A stretch of 64,000 nt of DNA from an uncultured Paracoccaceae bacterium (lineage in GTDB: Bacteria; Pseudomonadota; Alphaproteobacteria; Rhodobacterales; Rhodobacteraceae): contig CANMPD010000001.1 of the NCBI GenBank assembly GCA_947499635.1, positions 186,001-250,000 of the forward strand, written 5' to 3'. Both the position numbers and the translations under genes were made by a program. The number at the start of each line of letters is the position of its first letter. Positions within the stretch are counted from its first letter, which is position 1. Positions 1 to 8,125 of the stretch are shown here, in pieces. The notes below the pieces were generated by a model that had not been told where the DNA came from, searched no databases, and worked only from the letters and a program-made list of their open reading frames with translations.

Positions 1-1261
1 TGATATGCATGAGGAGCTTAGCTTCTATATAAGACGGGTAAAGGTTTTCACCTGCCCGAACTATCAGTCGCTTCTTGCGGCCAGCGAAAAAATAGAATTG
101 ATCACGCCGCTGGAATATGTCTCCGGTTCTGATCGTGTCGGTCGTATTGCCAAATGCGCTAGCGGAACCCACTGGGTCATTGAGGTATCCCAGCATGGCG
201 GTCGGTGTCTGAACCAGTAATTCCCCATCGTTTGCAGCTAAGGACAAATGCACATCCCGCATTGGTGTGCCAAGCGGTACGGCTTGATAATGTTCGAGCT
301 GTTCCGCATCCAAAAGCGCGCTTGCAACTCGAGGACCAGCCTCGGACAGGCCATAGGTTGAAAAGATTTGGGCTTGTGGCGCATCATACAACAAGCGCCG
401 CGCTTGCGGCGCGTGCAGGTAATCCCCGCCAACTGTCAGTACACGCAGACGGCGTAGTACATGCGGATTATAGGTCGATTGGGCACTGCCGGGCGTTATC
501 ATACCTACTGTAAGGTTTTGAGCGGACAAAAGTTTGAGGGGATTCTGCCGGTGCGTGTCGATCACTACTCCAGTGGCCCCGGCAAGAAGCGTACTAAACA
601 GCCCTGCCACCAGTCCGTAGCTGAAATAGAACGGCAAATTCAAGGCTATCCGATCAGATGCGCGCAAGCCGATCGCCTCCATGTGCATTTGGGCATTACG
701 GATCACGTTGGCGAAGGAGTGCACGATGACTTTTGGGCGCCCTGTCGTACCGCTAGACAAGATCCCTAAAAGAGCAGCGCCAGAGTAGTGTCCGGAATCC
801 ATCTGAGCCGTTGATAGAAGGCTGAGCCCCCCGGGTAGCGGGCGCCGCGTGTACAGCTTTTGGACGTGATAACTACCAACGGCGCTGGTCGGAACAACCA
901 TCAGACCACCCCGGCCTTGGAGTAAGGTTTCGAGCCGGACAGCCGCTGGTGTGGTGGGCTTGATCAGGATCGGAAATAGCCCAGCCACGCTCGCTCCGAG
1001 CAATAGTACAACCGAAGCAAGGTCATTGCGCATCGGGATTAGGATTGGAGTAGACGGAGCTACGTCCAAGTTCTGGAGCATCTTGGCCCACTCCACCGCC
1101 TGTTGTGCAATCTCGGGCCCTCGCAGGATCGCTTCGTTTGCGGGGTCGAAAATTTGGCAATGTCCAGCCCGATCATTTTGCTGGCTCATCCAAGTCAGAA
1201 GACCTGTGGGATCGACCTTATTCAGCAAAGCCAACGAAGTTAGCGTGGGTGCCTTATGCAT
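1..1261 (-). CDS. AMP-dependent acyl/aryl ligase (ANL superfamily), 3' end cut by window start
   Basis: Read on the minus strand from an ATG at 1261 that overlaps the stop of the upstream gene (TAATG), the frame stays open for 420 codons to the window edge. It carries the adenylate-forming hallmarks in order: SSGTTGRPK at residues 169-177 (phosphate loop), STYGLSEAGPR (A5-like), an RTGD motif (A7), and AGRKKRLIVRAGENLYP (A8 hinge). The family activates a carboxylic acid as an acyl-AMP and transfers it to CoA or a carrier-protein thiol. As the most downstream visible gene of a coupled operon with a dedicated ACP, it may load a starter acid on that ACP or activate the finished acid; this is inference. 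The C-terminal catalytic lysine region lies outside the window. Confidence 0.85.
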   Translation of the reverse strand, partial: MHKAPTLTSLALLNKVDPTGLLTWMSQQNDRAGHCQIFDPANEAILRGPEIAQQAVEWAKMLQNLDVAPSTPILIPMRNDLASVVLLLGASVAGLFPILIKPTTPAAVRLETLLQGRGGLMVVPTSAVGSYHVQKLYTRRPLPGGLSLLSTAQMDSGHYSGAALLGILSSGTTGRPKVIVHSFANVIRNAQMHMEAIGLRASDRIALNLPFYFSYGLVAGLFSTLLAGATGVVIDTHRQNPLKLLSAQNLTVGMITPGSAQSTYNPHVLRRLRVLTVGGDYLHAPQARRLLYDAPQAQIFSTYGLSEAGPRVASALLDAEQLEHYQAVPLGTPMRDVHLSLAANDGELLVQTPTAMLGYLNDPVGSASAFGNTTDTIRTGDIFQRRDQFYFFAGRKKRLIVRAGENLYPSYIEAKLLMHI

Positions 1262-2049
1262 TAGACTACCGCAGTGTGGTGGAATCCGCCATCCGCGAAC
1301 AATCGTTCGCCTGTGATAGCCGTAGCCTCTCCGGATAGCAAAAATAAGGCTAATTTGTTGACCTCTTGGATGCTAGGCACGCGCTTTGCAGGTGTTGCTT
1401 TTTCATAGACGGTTACCAAGTTTCGAAAATTTGGGTGGCTCATCGCCGCGCTGCTGGCAACTGGCGGAGCGCTAAGGGTGTTAATCGTAATTCCCTGCGA
1501 GGCTAGTTCCGGTGTCATTTGGCGCACTGCGCCCTCTAGTGTGGCCTTGCACAGGCCAAGGAGTTCATATCCCGAAACCAGAGTATCGCTGCTTAGGAAA
1601 CTGTAGGTTAGGATTGTGCCACCTTCCTGCATCAACTCGCGGGCGTGACCTGCAGCGTCGATCAAGCTGAAAGCACTGATGTCGATGGCTCGCAGGAAGT
1701 CCGCGCGATTGAGGTCGGTAATCGGGAAGGGACCTTTAGCAGTAGGAGCCGCTGCTATAGCATGCACCAAAAAATCTATTTTTCCAAAAATTCCAGAAAC
1801 TTGAGAAAAAAATGAATTGACACTCGCCGGATCCGAAGCGTCGTAGGGCAGAAGGTGATCCGCCGCGAGGGTGGGCAGCGCTTTTTGAGCCATCACAAAT
1901 CTTTTAGCTTTCGGGTCATCATTCTCGGGCAAATAACTGCATATCAAGTCCGCACCCGACGCCAGCAGCTGGTTCGCGCAGTCTGCTGCAATCGAGCGCT
2001 TGTTCAGGACGCCGAGAACGACCCCTTTCTTACCTTCGAAGTTAATCAT
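1261..2049 (-). CDS. FabI-like enoyl-[acyl carrier protein] reductase (SDR family)
   Basis: This 262-residue protein has the FabI layout. It starts with a GKKGVVLGVLNKRSIA cofactor loop in place of the usual GxxxGxG, followed by a VHAIAAAP segment and the Y-x6-K pair (YELLGLCK) of the enoyl-reductase active site. The second conserved tyrosine of FabI (the 'SY' ten residues before the catalytic Tyr) appears as Phe here. The family reduces trans-2-enoyl-ACP to acyl-ACP with NAD(P)H. The start overlaps the preceding stop by four bases (ATGA), so translation is coupled. It probably supplies the saturation step of the cluster's ACP-bound chain rather than housekeeping fatty-acid synthesis. An SDR with another substrate is possible. 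Confidence 0.8.
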   Translation of the reverse strand: MINFEGKKGVVLGVLNKRSIAADCANQLLASGADLICSYLPENDDPKAKRFVMAQKALPTLAADHLLPYDASDPASVNSFFSQVSGIFGKIDFLVHAIAAAPTAKGPFPITDLNRADFLRAIDISAFSLIDAAGHARELMQEGGTILTYSFLSSDTLVSGYELLGLCKATLEGAVRQMTPELASQGITINTLSAPPVASSAAMSHPNFRNLVTVYEKATPAKRVPSIQEVNKLALFLLSGEATAITGERLFADGGFHHTAVV

Positions 2050-2630
2050 GAGAGTAGCGGTTCCTTGGAGTCCAGTAGGATGAGGTTCAATAGATCGACC
2101 GGTGGCAGGCCGTCCGGAAGGCTTGAAGCTTTGTAAAGGCGGCGCGAGCGTTCGGTTACGGCGATGACGCTGGCGCGATGTGTGGTGTTATCGTCATCTG
2201 CTGCGATCAGCACAATGCAATCGCAGTTACGAGTCTGCGTGAGCGCTGTTGCACTGGCAAAAGCCAGGCGCAGAGCGTCAGTGCTTCCGCTTAGCGCAAA
2301 GCACGGCCCATGAGACTGTACAGCCATAGCAGGATAGCTGGCCAGCATAGTATTACTCGCACGTGCAAAGAAGGCTTGCCGAGGGCGCTGTGCGCGAACG
2401 CTGTCGAAAACACGATTTAAATGCGCCGTACATCCCCGGTCTGTCAACGCTATGTGCGCGGTACGGGGTGTTGTCGGAGCAACCCGCGCGGCAAAAGTTT
2501 CTAACGCATGCAGCGTTACCCCTACCAGTGGATCAAAACGTTTGTCCTTCAGCACAAAGGCCGATTTCGGGATTGGCTCAACGCGAGGCACGGAAACAGC
2601 TACACCCAATCCTGGAACGCATTCAAGCAT
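2046..2630 (-). CDS. short beta-ketoacyl synthase-like protein without active-site Cys (chain-length-factor-like)
   Basis: At 194 residues this is about half the length of a ketosynthase. The stretch GPCFALSGSTDALRLA resembles the nucleophile-elbow region of ketosynthases, but the nucleophilic cysteine is absent and no HGTGT or GHxxGA motifs follow. This matches the N-terminal-only ketosynthase-like proteins (Ketoacyl-synt_2 type) that accompany the ketosynthase in aryl polyene and related type II systems, where they act as chain-length factor or scaffold. It starts in a TAATG overlap with the ketosynthase gene and ends in an ATGA overlap with the reductase gene. Pairing with the adjacent ketosynthase is inferred from this coupling. 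It could also be a degenerate second ketosynthase. Confidence 0.65.
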   Translation of the reverse strand: MLECVPGLGVAVSVPRVEPIPKSAFVLKDKRFDPLVGVTLHALETFAARVAPTTPRTAHIALTDRGCTAHLNRVFDSVRAQRPRQAFFARASNTMLASYPAMAVQSHGPCFALSGSTDALRLAFASATALTQTRNCDCIVLIAADDDNTTHRASVIAVTERSRRLYKASSLPDGLPPVDLLNLILLDSKEPLLS

Positions 2631-3754
2631 TATGCGGCCTCTAACAATATCGCGGAATTAACCCCCCCAAACCCTAATGTGACAGACGCAGCATAGGGTT
2701 TGGTTGAAGGGCTCGCAACGCGGAGCAAATTTAGGGTGATGTCCGGATCAGGCGTGACTAGCCCATATACAGGAGGAAGTTCGCTGCGTTTGAGAGCGTT
2801 CATTGTCACAACTGCCTCCACAAGCCCGGTTGCACCTAAGGTATGACCAAGGGCTCCTTTGGTGCTGCTAACGGGAATTTTCTTGGCTTCTGAGGAAAAC
2901 GCCAGTTCAATGGCTTTGGTTTCAGCCAAATCATTCAGGCGAGTGCCACTGCCATGAGCGTTGATATAGCCAATGTTACCGGGCTCTACGCCAATACAGG
3001 CGCGTTGGAGCGCCTCGGCAACATAAGTCCCGTGCGGGTTGGGTGCGGTGACGTCATGAGCGTCAGCTGATGCACCATAGCCAACAACTCGACCCATAAT
3101 CGGCAGTTTCAACCGGGTTGCAGCGTAGCTGTTAGCAAGGATTTTACAGGCACAGGCCTCTCCGAACGAAGTTCCACTACGAGAAGTGTCAAAGGGCCGC
3201 GCTCGATCGCGGCTTTGGGTACCGAGCGCTACATGTTGCATCAACTTTCCGGCGCCAAGGCTATCGAAGGCTAGGATTCCAACAGCACTTGCTAATCCGG
3301 TAGAGAGCGCTTGAGCCGCTAGAGAGACGGCATCAGTGCCGCTGGAGCACGCACTGGAAACTACAACGTGGGGCGGGACAAGTCGTGTCGGGGGACAATG
3401 CCGAGATAGGGACCGAGACAAGGCTGCCCGGGGGTTGCCTGCGTCGTCGCCCACAAGATCGCCAACGCTGCAGGCACCAATAATCAGATCGCACGACCAC
3501 AAGGCTGACGGAATAATTGTAGCGAAGGCCAGTTCAAAAATTTGGCCAAGCCGGTCCTCTCCTGTCACTTGTGGCAAGATACCGACATGTCCGCCGTGTT
3601 CGTCAATCGCCGGATGATCAAACACGTCGCTGGCTACGCTAAGACCCGATCTGCCCATGTTGAGCGCGTTGAAGAGCGCATCTCCATGACCGAGGCAGGT
3701 GAGAGCGTCGGCATGTAGGACATAGTAATCATGCGAACTGTTGCGCACGTTCAA
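2630..3754 (-). CDS. beta-ketoacyl-ACP synthase (FabF/KAS-II-like)
   Basis: This 374-residue condensing enzyme has the full Cys-His-His set: SSACSSG (Cys about 136), INAHGSGT (His about 267) and SSTKGALGHTLGATG (Lys about 299, His about 304). The C-terminal SVTLGFGGVN block is also typical. The family performs decarboxylative Claisen condensation of malonyl-ACP with an acyl-ACP. The reading frame opens with TTG, overlapping the dehydratase stop, with an AGGGA about nine bases upstream; a GTG two codons on is an alternative start. It is slightly shorter than the usual 400-415 residues. It lies directly upstream of a Cys-less ketosynthase-like gene, suggesting a KS/CLF-like heterodimer specific to this cluster. 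Confidence 0.85.
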   Translation of the reverse strand: MNVRNSSHDYYVLHADALTCLGHGDALFNALNMGRSGLSVASDVFDHPAIDEHGGHVGILPQVTGEDRLGQIFELAFATIIPSALWSCDLIIGACSVGDLVGDDAGNPRAALSRSLSRHCPPTRLVPPHVVVSSACSSGTDAVSLAAQALSTGLASAVGILAFDSLGAGKLMQHVALGTQSRDRARPFDTSRSGTSFGEACACKILANSYAATRLKLPIMGRVVGYGASADAHDVTAPNPHGTYVAEALQRACIGVEPGNIGYINAHGSGTRLNDLAETKAIELAFSSEAKKIPVSSTKGALGHTLGATGLVEAVVTMNALKRSELPPVYGLVTPDPDITLNLLRVASPSTKPYAASVTLGFGGVNSAILLEAA

Positions 3755-4380
3755 AACCCGATCCCTGCATAAATGCGACGTTTGACCCGATTCAACTCGG
3801 CACTACCTTCCATGGCCGGAGAAAAGGTGATGCCCAGATCGTTTTTGGTTTCGTAGTAAGGGAAATCCCGCACACGCAGCTCAAAATCAAATTTGATGGA
3901 ATGAATTCCACGCCCGCCTGTGCGCCAGACGGCAATATCCAGCAGCGTGCCAGGTGGAACGGGATGGCCAAGCTTGATATTTACATCCGATACGACGGTC
4001 ATTTCTTGGCTATTGCCATCGCCTTTAAGCGGACGAGTCGTGCCGAGAAACATAGCGATACCAAGCTGGATCGTGTCCTGCATCATGTTTGTTCCGGGAT
4101 AGATCCCAGCATCTTCGAAATGTCCCTCGAATGCTGGATGAGAGCAAGATACCGCCCGAACAGCATGCATCCAACCCGACTTGAAATTGTGCGCTAAAAC
4201 CTGGTCCACACCGAGCATAGGGTGTTTGTGGCGTAAGTAGCTCTTGAGTTGAGTATGTGTAATTGGTCCATTGTCGTCTTCGCGCGTGTGGTTGACGATG
4301 CTATCATACGAGAAAGCAGACGCCGTTTCCTCCGAAGCGGGTGCATCTTCGATAATGGAGTCGTGGGGGAATTCAGTCAT
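3751..4380 (-). CDS. FabA/FabZ-like hot-dog dehydratase with altered active-site acid
   Basis: This 209-residue protein shows the FabA/FabZ pattern: RHKHPMLGVDQVL, then HPAFEGHFEDAGIYPG (the GHF histidine), then a helix reading PGTNMMQDTIQ. In FabZ and FabA the seventh residue counted from that proline-glycine is the catalytic Glu or Asp; here it is Gln, with Asp one place later. An extra N-terminal segment of about 40 residues precedes the domain. The family dehydrates beta-hydroxyacyl-ACP. With the changed acid it could be a slow or shifted dehydratase, an isomerase, or a non-catalytic binding protein. It is coupled by ATGA overlaps to both neighbours. Confidence 0.7.
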   Translation of the reverse strand: MTEFPHDSIIEDAPASEETASAFSYDSIVNHTREDDNGPITHTQLKSYLRHKHPMLGVDQVLAHNFKSGWMHAVRAVSCSHPAFEGHFEDAGIYPGTNMMQDTIQLGIAMFLGTTRPLKGDGNSQEMTVVSDVNIKLGHPVPPGTLLDIAVWRTGGRGIHSIKFDFELRVRDFPYYETKNDLGITFSPAMEGSAELNRVKRRIYAGIGF

Positions 4381-4772
4381 TTTGCATCGTCCTTGTAAGA
4401 GGCAAGTGAAGTTCGAAGGTCCGGAGCAAGCGCAGTGGAATTGCCCGTATCACGATCAATGGCGGCCAGCTTGACGCGAACATTTGCACATAACGCGCCG
4501 TTGGATGTGATCGTTGCATCAGCCACCAGGAACGAGCGCCGAACCCCGGAGAAATCCAAGGCAACTGCGAATTGATCGCCGAACCGGATTGGGTGGCTGT
4601 ACTGAGACGTCACATCTGTCACCGCAAAGCTGTGCGGCAGCGTCTCCATCGGCAGGTCGAGAGCCGTCAAAGTCTCAGAGAAGGCCTCTTCAAAATGGCG
4701 AAGATAATTAGAGAAGTGACACACCCCATCGCTGTCAGTTTCGTGGTGGAACAAGCGTCGTTGATAAGTCAT
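4377..4772 (-). CDS. YbgC/4-hydroxybenzoyl-CoA-type acyl thioesterase
   Basis: From ATG 4772 this gives 131 residues. A strong GAGGAGAG ribosome site lies 5-12 bases upstream, so I prefer it over the in-frame start 15 codons earlier, which lies inside the aminotransferase gene. The N-terminus HHETDSDGVCHFSNYLRHFEEAF matches the D-x-D/G-x-x-x-x-x-N-Y hot-dog signature of YbgC-like thioesterases, with the catalytic Asp in the ETDSDG stretch. The family hydrolyses acyl-CoA or acyl-ACP thioesters. In this operon it probably releases or edits the ACP-bound chain. It is separated from the aminotransferase by 17 bases and overlaps the dehydratase by four. Confidence 0.8.
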   Translation of the reverse strand: MTYQRRLFHHETDSDGVCHFSNYLRHFEEAFSETLTALDLPMETLPHSFAVTDVTSQYSHPIRFGDQFAVALDFSGVRRSFLVADATITSNGALCANVRVKLAAIDRDTGNSTALAPDLRTSLASYKDDAK

Positions 4773-4789
4773 AGGAACTCTCTCCTCGC

Positions 4790-6196
4790 TCAGGCAGACT
4801 TCAGCGTCTTTGCGCACTGGGAAATACGCGACATGGCTTCGGTCAAAGTGTCTTCGTGGATCGTGAGCGGAGGAGTTAGGCGGATGGTCTCATTAATCCG
4901 AGCCTCTTTAGGCACCTTGCGGTTAAATAGACCACTTTCGGTTTCAGTTAGAACACCGTGTCGCACGAGCTCATTACGCACCAGATGGCCTTTGCGGGCG
5001 AATGCTTTTGAAAGCTCCAACCCTGCAAACAGGCCTTGACCGCGGGCTTCCTTAAAGACCTCCGGATGTTCTGCCTGCACCGACTTCAACCCATCCAGTA
5101 GGAAATGACCTAAGCGAGCGGAGTGTTCAATGAGCTCGTGGCGAGCGATATAATCCAACCCAGCGTTCACGGTAGCGGCCTGAAATGGGCGCGCATTGAA
5201 TGTGCGTACACCAATCCCGGCACGAAGACGCAGGCGATCTTTGCGCCATGCCAGCGCTGACATCGGGAAAAGACCAAACCCGAGCGCTTTGCCTAGCGAA
5301 ATACAGTCCGGTACACGCCCTTTTGGCAGAGCCAAAATGTTGCCTGTACGAAAACCTGTCAGAATTTCGTCATCAAAGACCTTTGCGTCCTCAGCTGCGG
5401 CATGTTCGAATAAGCTGTCCCACCACGCGTCCGAGGCGGGAATAATCCCGCCATCGCCAAGGATACCTTCCACGAACACGGCGCGAATTCGACCCTTATA
5501 AGTCTCGAACAGCGTTTCTAGATGATCCATGTCTCCATACACCAGATACGCGGTCTCGACCGATTGTACGCGGGGCAACCCATCAGTAAATTGACGGCGG
5601 TCAAGCATCTGGTTGGTGCCAAGTGACCAGCCATGCCAGGCGCCATGACAGGCGATGATAACGTCTTTCTCGGCCCGCGTATCGATGCCCCGTGCTAGAT
5701 CAAACCCATCAAGGCAAGCAAGTTGCAGCGCGAGGTCCATGGCTTCAGACCCGGTGCTGGTAAAGGTAATTTCCCAGCTATCAGGGGACGTTGCGGTATG
5801 CGCACCAATCATACCTTTGATGTTTCTCACCAATTGGCGACGCTCAAGAGAATGGAACTCGTCGTTGGTGGTTGTGCTTTGAACAAGAAAATTAGGTAAT
5901 TGCTGGCCGATTTCCGCGATTTTGTCGCCAAGAATTCCGGTACCGTAGCCGCAAGACATATTAATCACATCACGTGCTTGGATCACACCGCTGTCAGACA
6001 GCTCCAGAGTCAGAATACGGGTGTCTTTCTGGTTGAGAAAGGTAAAATTGGTGCGCCCACCATAGTGGTCGGCGACCTCGTCACCTTGCTCAACGCAAGT
6101 CCGTAAGGTTTCCGGCAGCAAGTCCGGGTCGACTATCTGATTGTCTCGGGCTGCGTCCCAAAGGTCGTCATGTGTCAGCGGCAAACGCTCCAACAT
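4790..6196 (-). CDS. class III PLP-dependent aminotransferase
   Basis: This 468-residue fold-type I PLP enzyme has GSEAMDLALQLA (cofactor phosphate region), DDEILTGFRTG (the Asp contacting the PLP ring nitrogen) and SLGKALGFG (Schiff-base lysine), the three marks of class III (omega) aminotransferases. Relatives include GSA aminomutase, BioA and the aminotransferases built into lipopeptide or polyketide lines. Its ATG overlaps the ACP stop (TGATG), so it is translated directly behind the carrier protein. That order suggests it aminates a carbonyl on an ACP-bound or released chain, giving an amine or amino acid product. The substrate cannot be read from sequence. Confidence 0.85.
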   Translation of the reverse strand: MLERLPLTHDDLWDAARDNQIVDPDLLPETLRTCVEQGDEVADHYGGRTNFTFLNQKDTRILTLELSDSGVIQARDVINMSCGYGTGILGDKIAEIGQQLPNFLVQSTTTNDEFHSLERRQLVRNIKGMIGAHTATSPDSWEITFTSTGSEAMDLALQLACLDGFDLARGIDTRAEKDVIIACHGAWHGWSLGTNQMLDRRQFTDGLPRVQSVETAYLVYGDMDHLETLFETYKGRIRAVFVEGILGDGGIIPASDAWWDSLFEHAAAEDAKVFDDEILTGFRTGNILALPKGRVPDCISLGKALGFGLFPMSALAWRKDRLRLRAGIGVRTFNARPFQAATVNAGLDYIARHELIEHSARLGHFLLDGLKSVQAEHPEVFKEARGQGLFAGLELSKAFARKGHLVRNELVRHGVLTETESGLFNRKVPKEARINETIRLTPPLTIHEDTLTEAMSRISQCAKTLKSA

Positions 6197-6453
6197 CAGG
6201 CTGACTCCGCCACTTTGTCGGTAGCACCCACGATCACCGCGAGAATTTCCGCGATTGTGGTCATTGGCTTATCCATATTTTCAGAGCCAAGTCCTTTGAC
6301 GGAGAATTCCTCTTCTAGGAATACGCGAAGTTCAGTCTGATCCAGACTGTCGAGGTCGAGTTGATCGTCGTTGGAAGCCTCTTCGACTTCGTCCTTCATC
6401 ATGTCATCCAGAAGGAATACGCGAAGTTTGTTTTCTGCGGTTTTGAGGTCCAT
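6196..6453 (-). CDS. acyl carrier protein, first gene of the lipid/polyketide-like cluster
   Basis: Starting at ATG 6453, preceded by AAAGGA six bases upstream, the protein has 85 residues. It is strongly acidic and contains LDLDSLDQTEL, where the DSL serine is the expected 4'-phosphopantetheine site. An in-frame ATG ten codons upstream lies beyond the ribosome site and inside a palindrome, so I do not use it. ACPs carry growing acyl chains for the condensing, reducing and dehydrating enzymes. Being the promoter-proximal gene, it sets the stoichiometry of the operon. A separate ACP gene lies at 15.9 kb, which supports a dedicated role for this one. Confidence 0.88.
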   Translation of the reverse strand: MDLKTAENKLRVFLLDDMMKDEVEEASNDDQLDLDSLDQTELRVFLEEEFSVKGLGSENMDKPMTTIAEILAVIVGATDKVAESA

Positions 6454-6467
6454 TTGATGTCCTTTCA

Positions 6468-6483
6468 TTGGGTCATGACCCAA
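6468..6483. promoter_or_regulatory. perfect 16-bp palindrome in the acp leader
   Basis: TTGGGTCATGACCCAA is its own reverse complement. It lies 15-30 bases before the acp start codon, just upstream of the AAAGGA ribosome site. A dimeric repressor could bind here to control the whole biosynthetic operon. No regulator gene is visible in the cluster part that lies inside the window. Confidence 0.45.
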
Positions 6484-6821
6484 ATGCGTATTGTTGTTGA
6501 GATACTTAGCTTAACAGTAACTTGGCTAAACTTGCGCCGGGATGCACTATGTCAATTCTTCGGTATTGGAGAACACCGCGAAACGCGTATTTATTGCATT
6601 CGGGTTTGAAGAGGTGATTATCAAAACTCGGACCAATTATTCAGCTGGATCTGCGGATAAAGGGCCTGATCCAAATTGAAGAAACGAAACAAACATTGCT
6701 TCGTCCAGCTTGTGCTAAACAACATTTTCAATGTTCCGCGACTGGGTCCGAAGATCAAATACGAAACGATACGTATCATTGGTGTTTATTTCTATGTGGC
6801 GATGAATTTCGGGCAAGACGA
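6484..6821. other. divergent intergenic region between acp and the M20 hydrolase
   Basis: About 340 bases without a convincing gene. It must hold the promoters of the minus-strand biosynthetic operon and of the plus-strand hydrolase. I could not pick clear -35/-10 pairs. The in-frame extension of the hydrolase frame up to 6696 is rich in Cys, His and Trp and does not look like protein-coding sequence of this family. Confidence 0.4.
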
Positions 6822-8024
6822 ATGCAGAATAACAGTCTGGTCGATGCGCTTTCGCACTCACAGCTTGATCACTATGTTAAGCTGAGGCGGTATTTACATC
6901 AGCATCCAGAAATCGGCTTTGAAGAAGAGCTGACGTCATCGGTTGTGGCCCGCGAACTCTCCGACATCGGCCTTACCCCACATACCGGCATAGCGAAGAC
7001 CGGCGTTGTCGCAACAATAACTGGAACGATGGGACAGTCAGACAGAACAGTTGCTCTTCGGGCAGATTTGGACGCGCTTGCAATCACCGAGGAAAACGAT
7101 TTGCCCTATGTCTCAAAACATCCTGGGCGCATGCATGGCTGTGGTCATGATGGACATACCGTGATGCTCTTGGCGGCCGCGCGTCTCTTGGTTCAGCAAC
7201 AAGAACGATTTTCTGGAACTGTTGTCCTGATCTTTCAGCCCGGCGAGGAGGGCCATGCCGGCGCGCGCGCGATGCTACAGGACGGCCTGCTCAAACGTTT
7301 CCCTTTTGATGAGATCTATAGCTTGCACAACTGGCCAGGCCTTAACGTGAACCATGTGGCGCTTAACCCGGGGCGAATGATGGCTGGCATCGACCGATTT
7401 ACCATCAAAATACGTGGTAAAGGTGGGCACGGAGGTCACCAATACCAAACCAATGATCCTATTTTACCGATGGTCCAACTTGTTCAGTCATTGCAGACGA
7501 TTGTGTCCAAGAATGTAAGCGCCTTTCGGGAAGCAGTGGTTAGTTTGAATCTTGTAAAGTCTGGACACGAAGGCGCCCTTAGCGTCGTTCCAGATTCTGC
7601 TGTCATCCAAGGGATGACCAAGTGGTTTGATGAAGACATAAGCCGCCTACTACATAATCGAATTGCTGATCAGATCGAAGGTACGGCCAAATCGTTCGAC
7701 GTCGTGATCAACGAGAAGTATGAAAAGCTGTATCCACCGACAATCAACCATAGAAAACAGGCCGAGTTGGCTTTGAAAGTCGCCCAGAGAGTTGTTGGTT
7801 CAAACCGAACATATTGGGGCGTAGGGCCGAGTATGGCCTCGGAGGATTTCGCTTTCTTCTTGCAGGAGAGACCGGGCGCTTTCTTCCGTCTAGGTATAGG
7901 AGAGAACGCGCCGCCTCTTCACAGTCCAAGATATGATTTCAACGATGAAATACTGTCAACAGGCGCTCGGTTGCATGCGCTGATCGCAATAGATGCCTTA
8001 AAGGAGGGCACAGCTGCTCAGTAA
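6822..8024 (+). CDS. M20 family amidohydrolase (hippurate / N-acyl-amino-acid hydrolase type)
   Basis: From ATG 6822 the protein has 400 residues, the normal family length. An upstream in-frame start would add 42 residues of atypical composition. Metal-site motifs are present: ALRADLDALAI, then MHGCGHDGH, then FQPGEEGHAGA, then GKGGHGGH, and a late ASEDFAFF with the last acidic ligand. The family uses a two-metal centre to hydrolyse N-acyl amino acids, hippurate or auxin conjugates. It is divergent from the biosynthetic operon, so it could deacylate a related amide or be unrelated. No signal peptide, so probably cytoplasmic. Confidence 0.88.
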   Translation: MQNNSLVDALSHSQLDHYVKLRRYLHQHPEIGFEEELTSSVVARELSDIGLTPHTGIAKTGVVATITGTMGQSDRTVALRADLDALAITEENDLPYVSKHPGRMHGCGHDGHTVMLLAAARLLVQQQERFSGTVVLIFQPGEEGHAGARAMLQDGLLKRFPFDEIYSLHNWPGLNVNHVALNPGRMMAGIDRFTIKIRGKGGHGGHQYQTNDPILPMVQLVQSLQTIVSKNVSAFREAVVSLNLVKSGHEGALSVVPDSAVIQGMTKWFDEDISRLLHNRIADQIEGTAKSFDVVINEKYEKLYPPTINHRKQAELALKVAQRVVGSNRTYWGVGPSMASEDFAFFLQERPGAFFRLGIGENAPPLHSPRYDFNDEILSTGARLHALIAIDALKEGTAAQ

Positions 8025-8069
8025 CAAAGACTTTCATCACCACATGATGACGCCACGGGATTGATCAGC

Positions 8070-8125
8070 CCCACCTAAGTGGTCCTCCGCTATGTTTAGG
8101 AAAACGGAGGACCACTTCAGTGGGG
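8070..8125. repeat. long inverted repeat near an IS remnant
   Basis: The arms AAGTGGTCCTCCG (8077-8089) and CGGAGGACCACTT (8105-8117) match perfectly. With a two-base mismatch they extend outward into CCCCAC/GTGGGG, giving about 20 paired bases around a 15-base loop. There is no T-tract, so it is not a typical terminator. It lies 46 bases after the hydrolase stop and directly before the IS3-like remnant, and could be joined IS ends or a remnant of another element. Confidence 0.55.

Noticed and set aside
205-1316. Several plus-strand open frames across the ligase region
   Set aside because: They are shadows of the minus-strand AMP ligase, whose translation shows all adenylation motifs and uninterrupted coding to the window edge.
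6696-6821. N-terminal extension of the M20 hydrolase
   Set aside because: The added 42 residues have odd composition and do not match the family; ATG 6822 gives the usual length.
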